Shown one piece after another: positions 25,949 to 35,396 of a stretch of 64,000 nucleotides of DNA; the stretch's first letter is position 1; every line of letters starts with the position of its first letter. The position numbers and the translations under genes were made by a program. Under the pieces are notes generated by a model, which searched no databases, was not told the DNA's origin, and worked only from the letters and a program-made list of their open reading frames with translations. The stretch comes from Cupriavidus respiraculi. GTDB lineage: Bacteria > Pseudomonadota > Gammaproteobacteria > Burkholderiales > Burkholderiaceae. The stretch covers positions 806,001 through 870,000 of the forward strand of contig NZ_CAJZAH010000001.1 of assembly GCF_914271545.1 (NCBI RefSeq), written 5' to 3'.

Positions 25949-28273
25949 ATGACGAGAACGACAGATTCATCCGCCGCCATGCCGCTCCGGCGTGGGGCCA
26001 TAATGACGAAGGCCGTGCTGTTGGCCGCGATGGCGCTGCCGGTGGCCCATGCACAGACGCCATCCGCTCCGGGGGGAGCAAGCGATGCGGGCACGGCGCC
26101 TGCCGCGGCCAGCGCGCCCGTCGTGCCCGCGGCCGCGCCGACACGCCAGCAGACCCTGACGGTCGCGGAGATGGGCGCCTACGGCCCCATCGCGCTGCGC
26201 GGCCTGAGCTCGGATCGCGTGCTCAACGTCGGCATCCGCGCCGACGAGGTGGTGACCGCCGCCACCCTGCGGCTGCACTACACCTACTCGCCCTCGCTCG
26301 TCTTTCCGCTGTCGCATCTGAAGGTCAGGCTGAACGACGAGGTCGTGGCCACCCTGCCGCTGGACGCCAACCGCGCCGGCCAGCAGGTGACGCGCGACAT
26401 TGCGCTGGAACCGCGGCTGTTCACCGACTTCAACCGCATCGGCATCGAGTTCATCGGCCACTACACGGTCGACCACTGCGAGGACGCCTCGCACTCGGCG
26501 CTGTGGACCGACATCAGCGCCAACAGCGCGCTGACGCTGACGACCGCGCCGCTGCGGCTTCCGGACAATCTCGCGCTGCTGCCGCTGCCGTTCTTCGACC
26601 GCCGGGACAATCGCCGCCTCACGGTCCCGTTCGTGCTGGCGGAGAACGCCGACATGGCGACGCTGCGCGCCGCCGGCGTGGTGGCCTCGTGGTTCGGCGG
26701 GCTGGCCGACTACCGCGGCGCACGCTTTCCGGTCACCCGCACGGCGCCGGCCGGCCAGCACGCGGTCATGCTGGCGCTGCCCGGGCCGGCCGCGACGGCG
26801 TTGGGCCTTGGCGAGATCGCCGGCCCCTCGGTCAGCGTGGTGCCGAATCCGAACAGCCCCGACCACAAGCTGCTGGTGATCGCCGGCCGCAACAAGGAAG
26901 AGCTGCAGACGGCGGCCTACGCGCTGGTGCTGGGCAAGGCCGCGATGACCGGCCGCCAGGCCACCATCCAGACCGTCGACCTCGGCCCGGCGCGCAAGCC
27001 CTACGACGCGCCGAACTGGGCGCCCGTGGACCGTCCGGTGCTGTTCCGCGAGCTGGTCACCGATCCGCAGCAGCTCCAGGTCTCCGGCAACGATCCGCAA
27101 CCGATCCGCGTGAACCTGCGCGTGCCGGCCGACCTGTTCGGGTGGAATGCGCGCAACGTGCCGCTGAACCTGAAATACCGCTACACGCCGCCGTCGACGT
27201 ACAACGACTCGGTGCTCAACGTCGACATCAACGACCAGCTGGTGCGCTCCTACCGGCTGCGCCCGGTGTCGGGACGGGACGACGAGAACCTGGTCAGCGT
27301 GCCGCTGCTGTCGGGCAGCGACGCGGTGATCTCCAACGAGATCCAGGTGCCGGCCTTCCGCGTGGGCAGCGACAACCAGATGCAGTTCCGTTTCCATATG
27401 GACTCGCAGAAGACCGGCCTGTGCGCATCGACGCCGGCCAAGGTCGCGCGCGCGGCCATCGATCCGGATTCCAGCATCGACTTCAGCGGCTTCGCCCACT
27501 ACGCGGCGATGCCCAACCTCGCCTTCTTCGCCAACAGCGGCTATCCGTTCACGCGGCTGGCCGACCTGGCCGATACCGCGGTGGTGCTGCCCGACGCCCC
27601 GGGCAAGATCGACCAGGAAGCGCTGCTGACGCTGCTCGGCCATATGGGCCGCTGGACCGGCCTGCCGGCGCTGCGGGTGGACGTCGTGCCGGCGAAGGAA
27701 ATCGACGCGGTCAAGCAGCGCAACCTGCTGCTGATCGGCAACGGCAGCGCCGGGCAATTGCTGGCGGGCTGGGGCAAGTCCCTGCCGATGCTGGTCGAGC
27801 GCGGCAAGACCGAGATGGCGCTGCGCGACCAGCGGGCCAACGCATGGTCAAACTGGCTCAGCGACGGCGAGCGCGAGACGATGACGCCGGCGGGCCGCGC
27901 CATCCTGTCGGCCGACGGCCCGCTCGCCGCGCTGATCGGCTTCCAGTCGCCCTTTCGCGAGGACCGCAGCGTGGTGGCGGTCACCGCCACCGAACCGGAT
28001 CGCCTGGCGGACGTGCTGGATGCGCTGGACGATCCGGGCAAGGTCGCCCAGGTGCGCGGCGACCTGACCGTGGTCCGCACGCGCGAAGTCGAAGGCCTGC
28101 GGCTGGGCGAGCGCTATTTCGTGGGCGATTTCCCCTGGTATGCGCGCGTGTGGGTCCGCGTGTCGTCGCACCCCGTATTTCTCGCCATCGCCGGCATCAT
28201 CGCCGGCCTGGCCGTGGCGCTGAGCGCGTTCTGGGCACTGTCCCGGCTCGCCGCCCGCCGCAACGGGGGCTGA
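25949..28273 (+). CDS. bcsB: Cellulose synthase periplasmic subunit BcsB
   Basis: BcsB guides the nascent glucan through the periplasm and anchors BcsA. The 774-aa product (start uncertain; ATGs at 25949, 25979 and 26003 are possible) has an N-terminal signal segment (AVLLAAMALPVAHA), two repeats of carbohydrate-binding/flavodoxin-like domains and the C-terminal transmembrane anchor (FLAIAGIIAGLAVALSAFWAL). Diagnostic segments are AYGPIALRGLSSDRVLNVGI, LKVRLNDEVVATLPL, GLAHYTVDHCED-like FIGHYTVDHCED and VFRYTPP-like KYRYTPPSTYNDSVLNVDIN. It heads the operon, unlike in E. coli where bcsA precedes it. bcsZ follows after one base. Confidence 0.95.
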   Translation: MTRTTDSSAAMPLRRGAIMTKAVLLAAMALPVAHAQTPSAPGGASDAGTAPAAASAPVVPAAAPTRQQTLTVAEMGAYGPIALRGLSSDRVLNVGIRADEVVTAATLRLHYTYSPSLVFPLSHLKVRLNDEVVATLPLDANRAGQQVTRDIALEPRLFTDFNRIGIEFIGHYTVDHCEDASHSALWTDISANSALTLTTAPLRLPDNLALLPLPFFDRRDNRRLTVPFVLAENADMATLRAAGVVASWFGGLADYRGARFPVTRTAPAGQHAVMLALPGPAATALGLGEIAGPSVSVVPNPNSPDHKLLVIAGRNKEELQTAAYALVLGKAAMTGRQATIQTVDLGPARKPYDAPNWAPVDRPVLFRELVTDPQQLQVSGNDPQPIRVNLRVPADLFGWNARNVPLNLKYRYTPPSTYNDSVLNVDINDQLVRSYRLRPVSGRDDENLVSVPLLSGSDAVISNEIQVPAFRVGSDNQMQFRFHMDSQKTGLCASTPAKVARAAIDPDSSIDFSGFAHYAAMPNLAFFANSGYPFTRLADLADTAVVLPDAPGKIDQEALLTLLGHMGRWTGLPALRVDVVPAKEIDAVKQRNLLLIGNGSAGQLLAGWGKSLPMLVERGKTEMALRDQRANAWSNWLSDGERETMTPAGRAILSADGPLAALIGFQSPFREDRSVVAVTATEPDRLADVLDALDDPGKVAQVRGDLTVVRTREVEGLRLGERYFVGDFPWYARVWVRVSSHPVFLAIAGIIAGLAVALSAFWALSRLAARRNGG

Positions 28274-28274
28274 T

Positions 28275-29498
28275 ATGGCGGCTCATGCAACGGCGGCCGG
28301 TGCGATGTCGCGCCGCCTGCTCGCGCCGCTGCGGCGGGCCGCCACCGTGGCGCGCGCGCTGGCGGGCGCGGCGCTGCTCGGCGCCTCGCTCGGCTGCGCG
28401 GCGGCAACCTGCCCCTGGCCCGCGTGGGACGCGTTCAAGCGCGACACCATCAGCGCCGACGGCCGCGTGGTCGATGCCAGCACCCCGCAGCAGGTCACGG
28501 TGTCCGAAGGCCAGGCCTACGGACTGTTCTTCGCGCTGGTCGCCAACGACCGCGCCACCTTCGAGCGCCTGCTGAACTGGACGGAGAACAACCTCGCCGA
28601 GGGCGACCTCGCCTCGCGGCTGCCGGCCTGGATCTGGGGTCGGCGCGACACCGCGCCCGGCAAGCCGGAAAGCTGGGGGGTGATCGACGCCAATCCCGCT
28701 TCCGACGCCGACCTGTGGATCGCCTACGCGCTGCTGGAGGCCGGCCGGCTCTGGCAGGACAGGCGCTATACGGCGCTGGGCACGGTCATCGCCCGGCAGG
28801 TGCTCAAGCAGGAAACCGCTGTGCTGCCGGGCCTTGGCCGCACGCTGCTGCCCGGCCCGGTGGGCTTCCATCCCGAGCCGACGATGTGGCGCCTCAATCC
28901 CAGCTATGTGCCGCCGCAGGTCATGCGCCGGCTCGCCGCGCTGTGGCCGGGCGAACCCGAATGGGGCCAGCTGCTTGCCAGCTCGATGCGCGTGCTGCTC
29001 GATACCGCGCCGCGCGGCTTCTCGCCCGACTGGGTCGAATACCATGCCGGCGCCAAACCCGGCTTCCGCCCCGACCGCCAGACCGAGGCCGAGGGCGCGT
29101 ACAACGCGATCCGGGTCTATCTGTGGGCAGGCATGCTGCCCGAGCGCGAGCCCATGCGGGCGCAACTGCTGGCGGCCTATCGCCCGATGGCCGATTTCAC
29201 TGTCGCCAAGGGGCATCCGCCCGAGCGCGTCGATACCCGCACGGGCGCGGTCGGCCCGAATGCCGGCAATGCCGGCTTCTCGGCCGCGGTGGCGCCCTAT
29301 CTGGCGGCGCTGGGCCTGCCGGATGCCGCCCGCCAGCAAGTGCAGCGCCTGCGCAAGCTGGCCGCCGCCGAACCGCTGGGCTACTACAGCCAGGTGCTCG
29401 CGCTGTTCGGACTGGGCTATCTGGACGGCCTGTACCGCTTCGAAACCGACGGCGCGCTGACGCCGGCCTGGACCGCCTCATGTCCCGCGCCACGCTGA
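28275..29498 (+). CDS. bcsZ: Periplasmic endo-1,4-beta-glucanase BcsZ (GH8)
   Basis: The 407-aa GH8 cellulase trims or edits cellulose during export. An N-terminal signal with a Cys-containing end (LLGASLGCAAA) precedes the mature CPWPAWDAFKRDTI. The catalytic acid is Glu78 in TVSEGQAYGL. The second conserved acidic cluster is Asp144/Asp146 in SDADLWIAYALLEAGRLW, and FSPDWVEYH follows. NWTENNLAEGDL and LPAWIWG are standard BcsZ blocks. The end overlaps the start of bcsC by 19 bp. Confidence 0.95.
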   Translation: MAAHATAAGAMSRRLLAPLRRAATVARALAGAALLGASLGCAAATCPWPAWDAFKRDTISADGRVVDASTPQQVTVSEGQAYGLFFALVANDRATFERLLNWTENNLAEGDLASRLPAWIWGRRDTAPGKPESWGVIDANPASDADLWIAYALLEAGRLWQDRRYTALGTVIARQVLKQETAVLPGLGRTLLPGPVGFHPEPTMWRLNPSYVPPQVMRRLAALWPGEPEWGQLLASSMRVLLDTAPRGFSPDWVEYHAGAKPGFRPDRQTEAEGAYNAIRVYLWAGMLPEREPMRAQLLAAYRPMADFTVAKGHPPERVDTRTGAVGPNAGNAGFSAAVAPYLAALGLPDAARQQVQRLRKLAAAEPLGYYSQVLALFGLGYLDGLYRFETDGALTPAWTASCPAPR

Positions 29499-32400
29499 AC
29501 TGCGCCACCGCGCTGCTGCTCGTCCACGCCGTGCCGGCCGCCGCCCAGGCGAGTGCGGCGGCGCCATCGGCGGCTGTCGATGCCAACGCGGCGGAACTCG
29601 CGCGCCTGCTGTCGTCGGCGCGCATGTGGGATGCCAAGAACCGCGCCGACATGGCGCGCGGCGCGCTGGACAAGATCCTGACGATCGACCCCCAGCATCC
29701 CGAGGCGCTGCTGATGCTCGGCCAGATCGAGCTGCGCTCCAACCGCCCGGCCGAGGCGCAGAAGATCCTGCAGCGCCTGCGCCAGCAGCATCCGCGCCAC
29801 GCCGCCACGCGCGAACTCGAGGACGCCTACCGGATCGCCACCGGCGACAAGCGCGAGATGGCGACCGTGCGCATGCTGGCCCGGGCCGGCAACGAGAAGG
29901 AAGCGCTGGAGCGGCTGCAGCGGCTGTTTCCGCAGGGACCGCCGCGCGGCGAACTGGCCATCGACTATTACCGCATCCTCGCCGGCACCGACGCGGGCCG
30001 CCCGACCGCCATCGCCGAGATGCGCAAACTGCTGCGCCAGCAGCCGGACGACGCGCGCCTCGCGCTGGTGCTGGCCGACCTGCTGACCGACCGCCCCGCG
30101 ACCCGCGCGGAAGGGCTGGACATGCTGTACCGGCTCACCCAGCGCACCGATGCCGACCGCGCGGCCGCGCTCGATATCTGGCGCCGCACGCTGTACCGTG
30201 TCAACGATGACCCCGCCTTCGCGGTCTGGTTCGAGCGCTACCTGAAGGAAGTGCCGGACGACGACACGGCGCGCCAGGCGCTGGCCGAGCTCGACAAGCG
30301 CCGCGAGGCGCAGCGGCGGCTGCTGGCCGACCCCGACTACCAGGCGCGGCAGCGGGGCCTGCGCCAGCTCGAACGCGGCAACCTGGCAGAAGCGCAGGCC
30401 GCCTTCGAGCAGGCCATGCGCACGCGCGCCAACGACGCCGAGGTGGTCGGCGGCCTGGGGCTGGTGCGCCTGCGCGAGGGCCGGCACGACGAGGCGCGCG
30501 CGCTGTTCGCCCGCGCCCTGCAACTGGACCCGGAACAGGCCGGCAAATGGCGCAGCCTGCTCGACACCGCCACGTTCTGGGGCACGGTGGCGCAGGCGCG
30601 GCTCGCCGGCACCCAGGGCAAGCCGGCCGAGGCCGAGGCGCTCGCGCGCAAGGCGCTGGCCCGGCAGCCGGACAACGCGGACGCGCAGGCCATTCTCGTC
30701 GATGCCCTGATCACCCAGAAGCGCGACGCCGAGGCGGAAGCGGTGCTGCGCAAGCAACTGGCGAGCCGCACGCCCGACCCAGCCATGCTGCGCCGTCTCG
30801 TGGCCCTGTTGCAGAACAACGGCCGCGACGCGGAGATCGGGCCCCTGCTCGCCGCCACCGAAGCGCGCCTGCAGAACACGCCCGATTCGGCGAACACGCT
30901 GCGCACGCTGCGCGCCGAACTGCTCACGCGCCAGGCCGACCAGCTGCTGGCCGAGCGCCGCGCCAGTCCCGCGCTCGCCAAGCTGGAGCAGGCACTCAAG
31001 CTCACCCCCGACGCCCCGTGGCTGCGCTACACGCTGGCGCGGGTCTATCGTGACCTGGGCCTGCCGGCGCTGGGCCGCGACACCATGGAAGACGGCCTGC
31101 GGCTGGCGCCGAACGCCGACATGCGCTACGCCAGCGCGCTCTACCTGAACTCGGTCGACGACCCGGATGCCGCCGCCGCGCTGCTGGCCGCCATTCCCGA
31201 GGCCGAGCGCACCGAGGGCATGCGCGAGCTGGGCGGCAACCTGCGCGCCCAGCAACTGCTGCGCGAGGGCCGCCTCGCCCTGGCCGCCGGCCGCCCGGAC
31301 GATGCACGCGCCCTGCTGCGGCAGGCCGCCGACGCCACGCGCGCGGACCCGCAGATGCTGGCCACGGTGGGACGCGAGGCCATCGCGCTCGGCGATGCCG
31401 ACTACGGCCTGGGCCTGGTGCAACAGTGGCTGGCCGACCATCCCGACGATCCGGCCTTCGGCGTGCGGTTGCGCTACGGCGAGCTGCTGGCCGCGGCGGG
31501 CCGCGACGAGGCCCTGCGTGCGTGGCTGGACGAGGTGCGCGCGCTGGACGCGCGCGCCGGCGCCAAGGGCGGCCTCGAGCCCGGCCAGCGCGCGGCGCTC
31601 GACGATCAGGCGCTGCGGCTGGCGCTGCGCGATACCGATCGCCGTCTGGATGCCGACGATTTCGCGGGCGCGCAGCGCGCGCTCGCCGCGGTGCCCGCCG
31701 CCCAGCAGAAGGACCGGCGCTGGGGGCTCGCGCTGGCCGACCTGCGCCAGCGGCAAGGCGACCTCAAGGGCGCGGAAGCCGCCGCGCGCGACGTGCTGGC
31801 CCGCCACCCCGGCGATGCCGACGCGCGCCTGACGCTGGCGCGCCTCGCGGAAGACGCCGGCCGCGACGAGCAGGCGCTGAGCATGGTGCGCGAGGTGCTG
31901 GCCGACACCCCGGAGGACGATATCGACACGCGGCTGTCGGTAGCCCGCCGGCTGACCGCCCTTCGGCAGGAACAGGAAGCCGCGGCTGTCGTCGATGCGC
32001 TGGACCGGCGCTACCCGCAGCGCGCCGATATCACCGTGCAGCGGGGGCGGATCGCGCAGTCGCGCGGCAGCTTCGACCAGGCCGCCACGCTGTACCGGCA
32101 GGCCCGCACGCTGGAGCAGGCCGAGGCCGCCGTGCCGTCGCCGGACGGCACCGCCGCGCAGCGCGCGCTGCAGGATCTCGAAGACCGGCGCGACGGCCAG
32201 GTGGCCACCGCCACGCTGCTCTCGAACAAGTCCGGCGACAGCGGCATCTCGCGGCTGCACAGCGTCGAGATTCCGCTGTTCGTGCGTGTGCCGCACGGCT
32301 ACACCGGCCATCTGTTTTTCCATGCCGACACCGTGCTGCTCGATGCCGGCACGCTGCGGCCCGGCACCGACGAGAATGCCAGCGAGTTCGGCCAGATCGC

Positions 32401-33328
32401 CGCGCGCGGCGCGGCCGGGCTTTCGTCCGTCGGCCAGACCGACAAAGGCATGGCGCTCGCGGCCGGCTACGCGTACAACGGCGCCTACGGCAGCTGGCGC
32501 GCGGACCTGGGCACGACCCCGCTCGGCTTCCTGCGCCAGAACGTCGTCGGCGGCTTCCGCTACCGCGCGGAGCTGCGCCACGCGGCGGCCACCGTCGACG
32601 TATCGCGCCGCGCCGTCAACAGCAGCCTGATTTCCTACGCGGGCGCCACCGATCCCGCCAGCGGCGAGCAATGGGGCGGCGTGGTGCGCGACGGCATCCG
32701 GCTCGGCTATTCGCACGACGTCGGGCGCGGCAGCCTGTTCGCCACCGTGGGCGCCGGGGTGCTGACCGGGCACAACGTGCAGACCAACCGCGAATTCACC
32801 GTGCGCGCGGGGCTGGACTGGCCGCTGCTGCGGGCGCGCAATCAGGTCGTCACCAGCGGTTTGGTGGTCAACTACTGGCGCTACGCGGAAAACCTGCGCT
32901 ACTACACGTTCGGCCACGGCGGCTACTACAGTCCCCAGCGTTATCTGTCGTTCGCGGTGCCGCTCGAATGGACAGGGCGGCGCGGCGAATGGTCGTGGCG
33001 GCTGGGCGGCTCGGCGGGCTGGTCGGACACCTACGAAAAGGACATGCCGTATTACCCGACGCGGCAGGACCTGCAGCAGATGGCGACGACGGACGACTTC
33101 AACCCGGTCTATTCCGGCGGCAAGGGCGGCGGCTTCAGCTACACGGCACTGGCCGCGGTCGAATATCGCTTCGCGCCCAAGTGGGTCGCGGGCCTGGCGC
33201 TGCAGATCGATCGCTCGCGGGACTACGCGCCCAACCGCGCAATCGCCTACCTGCGCTACCACTTCGAGCCGCCACGCGGACCGGTGCCCTTCCCGCCCGA
33301 GCCGGTGCAGCCGTACTCGTCGTACTAG
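29480..33328 (+). CDS. bcsC: Cellulose synthase outer-membrane export protein BcsC
   Basis: The ATG at 29480 overlaps the bcsZ end and starts a signal peptide (TLNCATALLLVHAVPAAAQA); the frame is open far upstream but that part is antisense-like noise over bcsZ. The 1282-aa product has about 900 residues of TPR helices (for example ALDKILTIDPQHPEALLMLGQI, FEQAMRTRANDAEVVGGLGLVRL). About 330 residues of beta-barrel follow (from HSVEIPLFVRVP to FAPKWVAGLALQIDRSRDYAPN), ending with an aromatic terminus as for outer-membrane porins. The size is close to the usual 1150-1300. It carries cellulose across the outer membrane, with the TPRs binding the glucan. Confidence 0.95.
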   Translation: MSRATLNCATALLLVHAVPAAAQASAAAPSAAVDANAAELARLLSSARMWDAKNRADMARGALDKILTIDPQHPEALLMLGQIELRSNRPAEAQKILQRLRQQHPRHAATRELEDAYRIATGDKREMATVRMLARAGNEKEALERLQRLFPQGPPRGELAIDYYRILAGTDAGRPTAIAEMRKLLRQQPDDARLALVLADLLTDRPATRAEGLDMLYRLTQRTDADRAAALDIWRRTLYRVNDDPAFAVWFERYLKEVPDDDTARQALAELDKRREAQRRLLADPDYQARQRGLRQLERGNLAEAQAAFEQAMRTRANDAEVVGGLGLVRLREGRHDEARALFARALQLDPEQAGKWRSLLDTATFWGTVAQARLAGTQGKPAEAEALARKALARQPDNADAQAILVDALITQKRDAEAEAVLRKQLASRTPDPAMLRRLVALLQNNGRDAEIGPLLAATEARLQNTPDSANTLRTLRAELLTRQADQLLAERRASPALAKLEQALKLTPDAPWLRYTLARVYRDLGLPALGRDTMEDGLRLAPNADMRYASALYLNSVDDPDAAAALLAAIPEAERTEGMRELGGNLRAQQLLREGRLALAAGRPDDARALLRQAADATRADPQMLATVGREAIALGDADYGLGLVQQWLADHPDDPAFGVRLRYGELLAAAGRDEALRAWLDEVRALDARAGAKGGLEPGQRAALDDQALRLALRDTDRRLDADDFAGAQRALAAVPAAQQKDRRWGLALADLRQRQGDLKGAEAAARDVLARHPGDADARLTLARLAEDAGRDEQALSMVREVLADTPEDDIDTRLSVARRLTALRQEQEAAAVVDALDRRYPQRADITVQRGRIAQSRGSFDQAATLYRQARTLEQAEAAVPSPDGTAAQRALQDLEDRRDGQVATATLLSNKSGDSGISRLHSVEIPLFVRVPHGYTGHLFFHADTVLLDAGTLRPGTDENASEFGQIAARGAAGLSSVGQTDKGMALAAGYAYNGAYGSWRADLGTTPLGFLRQNVVGGFRYRAELRHAAATVDVSRRAVNSSLISYAGATDPASGEQWGGVVRDGIRLGYSHDVGRGSLFATVGAGVLTGHNVQTNREFTVRAGLDWPLLRARNQVVTSGLVVNYWRYAENLRYYTFGHGGYYSPQRYLSFAVPLEWTGRRGEWSWRLGGSAGWSDTYEKDMPYYPTRQDLQQMATTDDFNPVYSGGKGGGFSYTALAAVEYRFAPKWVAGLALQIDRSRDYAPNRAIAYLRYHFEPPRGPVPFPPEPVQPYSSY

Positions 33329-33346
33329 ACCGCAGCGGACGCCATC

Positions 33347-35185
33347 ATGAGTCAATCGACAGGCCCCGACGCCACGCTTCCCACCTCTGCCTCCGCGGGC
33401 GCGCCGGTACGGCCCCGCTCCGCGCTGTTCGCGCGGCTCCAGGCGCGCCCGTCGCTGGCGATCGACGCGCTGCCGCTGGAGCTGGCGACGCTGGCGCCGG
33501 CGCACGCGCATATCGTCTACGCCGAGCCGTCGCCGGCGCGCGACGCGCTGTTCTGGCAGACCGCCGCCACGGCGCTGCGCGGGCCGGCCACCGTGCTCTC
33601 CGCGCGCCCGACCGCCGGCATCGCGCAATCGCTGCGCGAGCACGGGCTCGATATCGACGTGGGCGGCGCGCTGCACCACAAGGCCAACCTCTGCGGCCTG
33701 CGTGCCGACGCCGGCAACGCCAGTATCGACACGCTGGTCGACGCGCTGCAGGCGCTCGCCGACCAATGCACCACGCGCCATAGCGTGGTGATGGTCGAAG
33801 GCGCGGAACAGTGCTTCTCGTGGCACGACGGCGCGCGCCTGTCGCGCGAAGGGGCGCGGCTCGCAACCTGGTGCGCGCGCGAGCAGTTGTCGCTGCTGCT
33901 GGTACTGTCCCCGCCGGTGGACGAGTCGCGCCCGCCGGCCGATCTTGGCAGCCTGCATGCCCGCTTCGCCGGCGCCGCTCACCTGGCCCAGGTGCAGGGG
34001 CAGTACACATGGGAGGTGGCCTTCTGGCGCGATCGCGACGCGGTGCTCGCCAGCCGCTCGCTGCCGCTGCGCTTCGCGCCCGACGCGCAACGGCTGGTCG
34101 CCGGCACGGAAGGCGCCGACGCCGATCCCGCCGCGGCGGCCGGCCTGCTCGCGCCCGACGAACATCGCGTCATCGTGTGCCGCGATGCCATCGCGCACGA
34201 ACGCTGGGTGCCCGAATCGTGGCAACTGGTGGACAGCAACGAGGCCGCGGTGGCCAGCGCCGGTGCCGCGGTGGCCGCCACCGTGCTGCTGCACTACCAC
34301 GGCAACCGCGCCTTCGAGGCGCTCGCCGAGCAGGTGCACAGGCTGCGCCGCACGCGCGGCAGCGCGCTGAAGATCATCGTGCGCGAAGACCAGGAGGCGA
34401 TGCGGCAGCACTACGAGCTGCTGCTGCTCAACCTCGGCGCCAACCTCGTGATCTCCCGGCGCACGCCGTTCGCGCGGGTGCAGGCGATGATCGAGGGCGT
34501 GCAGGGCCAGGTGTTCTCGCGCCCGCTGCCGGCCGACTACCGCACCGCGCTCTCGGCGGTGCTGACCGGCTCGGCCGTGGGCTACGTGCCGCCGCGCGAG
34601 TTCATCGACACCGTGCGCGGCGCGGTGGAACAGGGCCGCACCATCCGCTTGCCCCACGTGCTGCTGCGGCTGACGCTGCTGCCGGAGGTGGCGCATATCG
34701 ACGCGCTGCGCGCGATCCGGATGAACCGCACCGGCGATATCTGCAGCGCGGACGCCGACAGTGTCTACGTGTTCTTCTTCGCCTGCCGGCTGGACGACGC
34801 CGACGCGGTCTGCCGGCGCGTGTTCCAGCGCCCGCTGGAGGCGTTGTTCTCCGGCGAGCTGCGCTGCGGCGACACGCCGACCATCGAGGCCGCGCTGAAT
34901 GCCTTCGCGCAGCAGGCCGCCGAGCAAACGCTGCCCGACTACAGCGGCTGGCTGCAGGCACGGCAGGAAGCCGAGGCCGGCAAGGCGGCCGACACCGCGG
35001 GCGGTCCGGCCGCCGATTCCGTGGCGGACACCGAGGCCGCTGCCGGTGCGGCGCCCACGCCGCGCGCGGGCGCGGTACTGCCGGCGCTGTCCATGCTCGA
35101 TGCCCTGCGCCCGCCATCCGCCTCGCGCACCGAACCTCGCGCCGCGCCGCTCCCGTCCGCAGTGCCGCTCAAAGCCAGGGAATAG
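33347..35185 (+). CDS. bcsE: c-di-GMP-binding cellulose regulator BcsE
   Basis: BcsE is a cytoplasmic regulator that boosts cellulose output by binding c-di-GMP through its GIL domain. The 612-aa protein carries the I-site-like RxGD motif as RTGD at residues 461-464, within MNRTGDICSADADSVYVFFF, which matches the E. coli motif of the same sequence. KIIVREDQEAMRQHYELLLL and GANLVISRRTPFARV are also typical. The N-terminal region corresponds to the degenerate NTPase/REC-like part, and the last 80 residues are a Pro/Ala-rich tail of low complexity. It starts 18 bp after bcsC. Confidence 0.93.
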   Translation: MSQSTGPDATLPTSASAGAPVRPRSALFARLQARPSLAIDALPLELATLAPAHAHIVYAEPSPARDALFWQTAATALRGPATVLSARPTAGIAQSLREHGLDIDVGGALHHKANLCGLRADAGNASIDTLVDALQALADQCTTRHSVVMVEGAEQCFSWHDGARLSREGARLATWCAREQLSLLLVLSPPVDESRPPADLGSLHARFAGAAHLAQVQGQYTWEVAFWRDRDAVLASRSLPLRFAPDAQRLVAGTEGADADPAAAAGLLAPDEHRVIVCRDAIAHERWVPESWQLVDSNEAAVASAGAAVAATVLLHYHGNRAFEALAEQVHRLRRTRGSALKIIVREDQEAMRQHYELLLLNLGANLVISRRTPFARVQAMIEGVQGQVFSRPLPADYRTALSAVLTGSAVGYVPPREFIDTVRGAVEQGRTIRLPHVLLRLTLLPEVAHIDALRAIRMNRTGDICSADADSVYVFFFACRLDDADAVCRRVFQRPLEALFSGELRCGDTPTIEAALNAFAQQAAEQTLPDYSGWLQARQEAEAGKAADTAGGPAADSVADTEAAAGAAPTPRAGAVLPALSMLDALRPPSASRTEPRAAPLPSAVPLKARE

Positions 35186-35192
35186 CTACGCC

Positions 35193-35396
35193 ATGCGTGT
35201 CTTCATCGGATACTTCATCTGGGGCCTGATACTGGCGGCCCCGCTCGCCTGGCTGTTCTGGAAGCTGGACCTCGTGCATCTGATGCCGCGCTGGTTCCAG
35301 CCGCGCCAGCGCCGCGCCGTGCGGCTGCCGCCGCAGCTCGAAGGCATCGTCATCCGCGGCAAGCGCTGGCAGGCGCCAAAGGACAGCGCGCGATGA
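35193..35396 (+). CDS. bcsF: Small membrane protein BcsF
   Basis: A 67-aa protein with one N-terminal transmembrane helix (VFIGYFIWGLILAAPLAWLFW) and a basic cytoplasmic tail (QPRQRRAVRLPP). Size, topology and position between bcsE and bcsQ match BcsF, the membrane anchor that recruits BcsE to the synthase. Primary sequence similarity to the enterobacterial protein is weak by eye. It starts eight bases after bcsE, and its stop overlaps the bcsQ start (ATGA). Confidence 0.75.
   Translation: MRVFIGYFIWGLILAAPLAWLFWKLDLVHLMPRWFQPRQRRAVRLPPQLEGIVIRGKRWQAPKDSAR

Noticed and set aside
29417-34927. Very long minus-strand open frame opposite bcsC and bcsE
   Set aside because: The frame exists because of the GC bias of the sense genes. 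Its product is a His/Arg/Ala-rich low-complexity chain, and the sense strand encodes clear TPR, porin and GIL domains.
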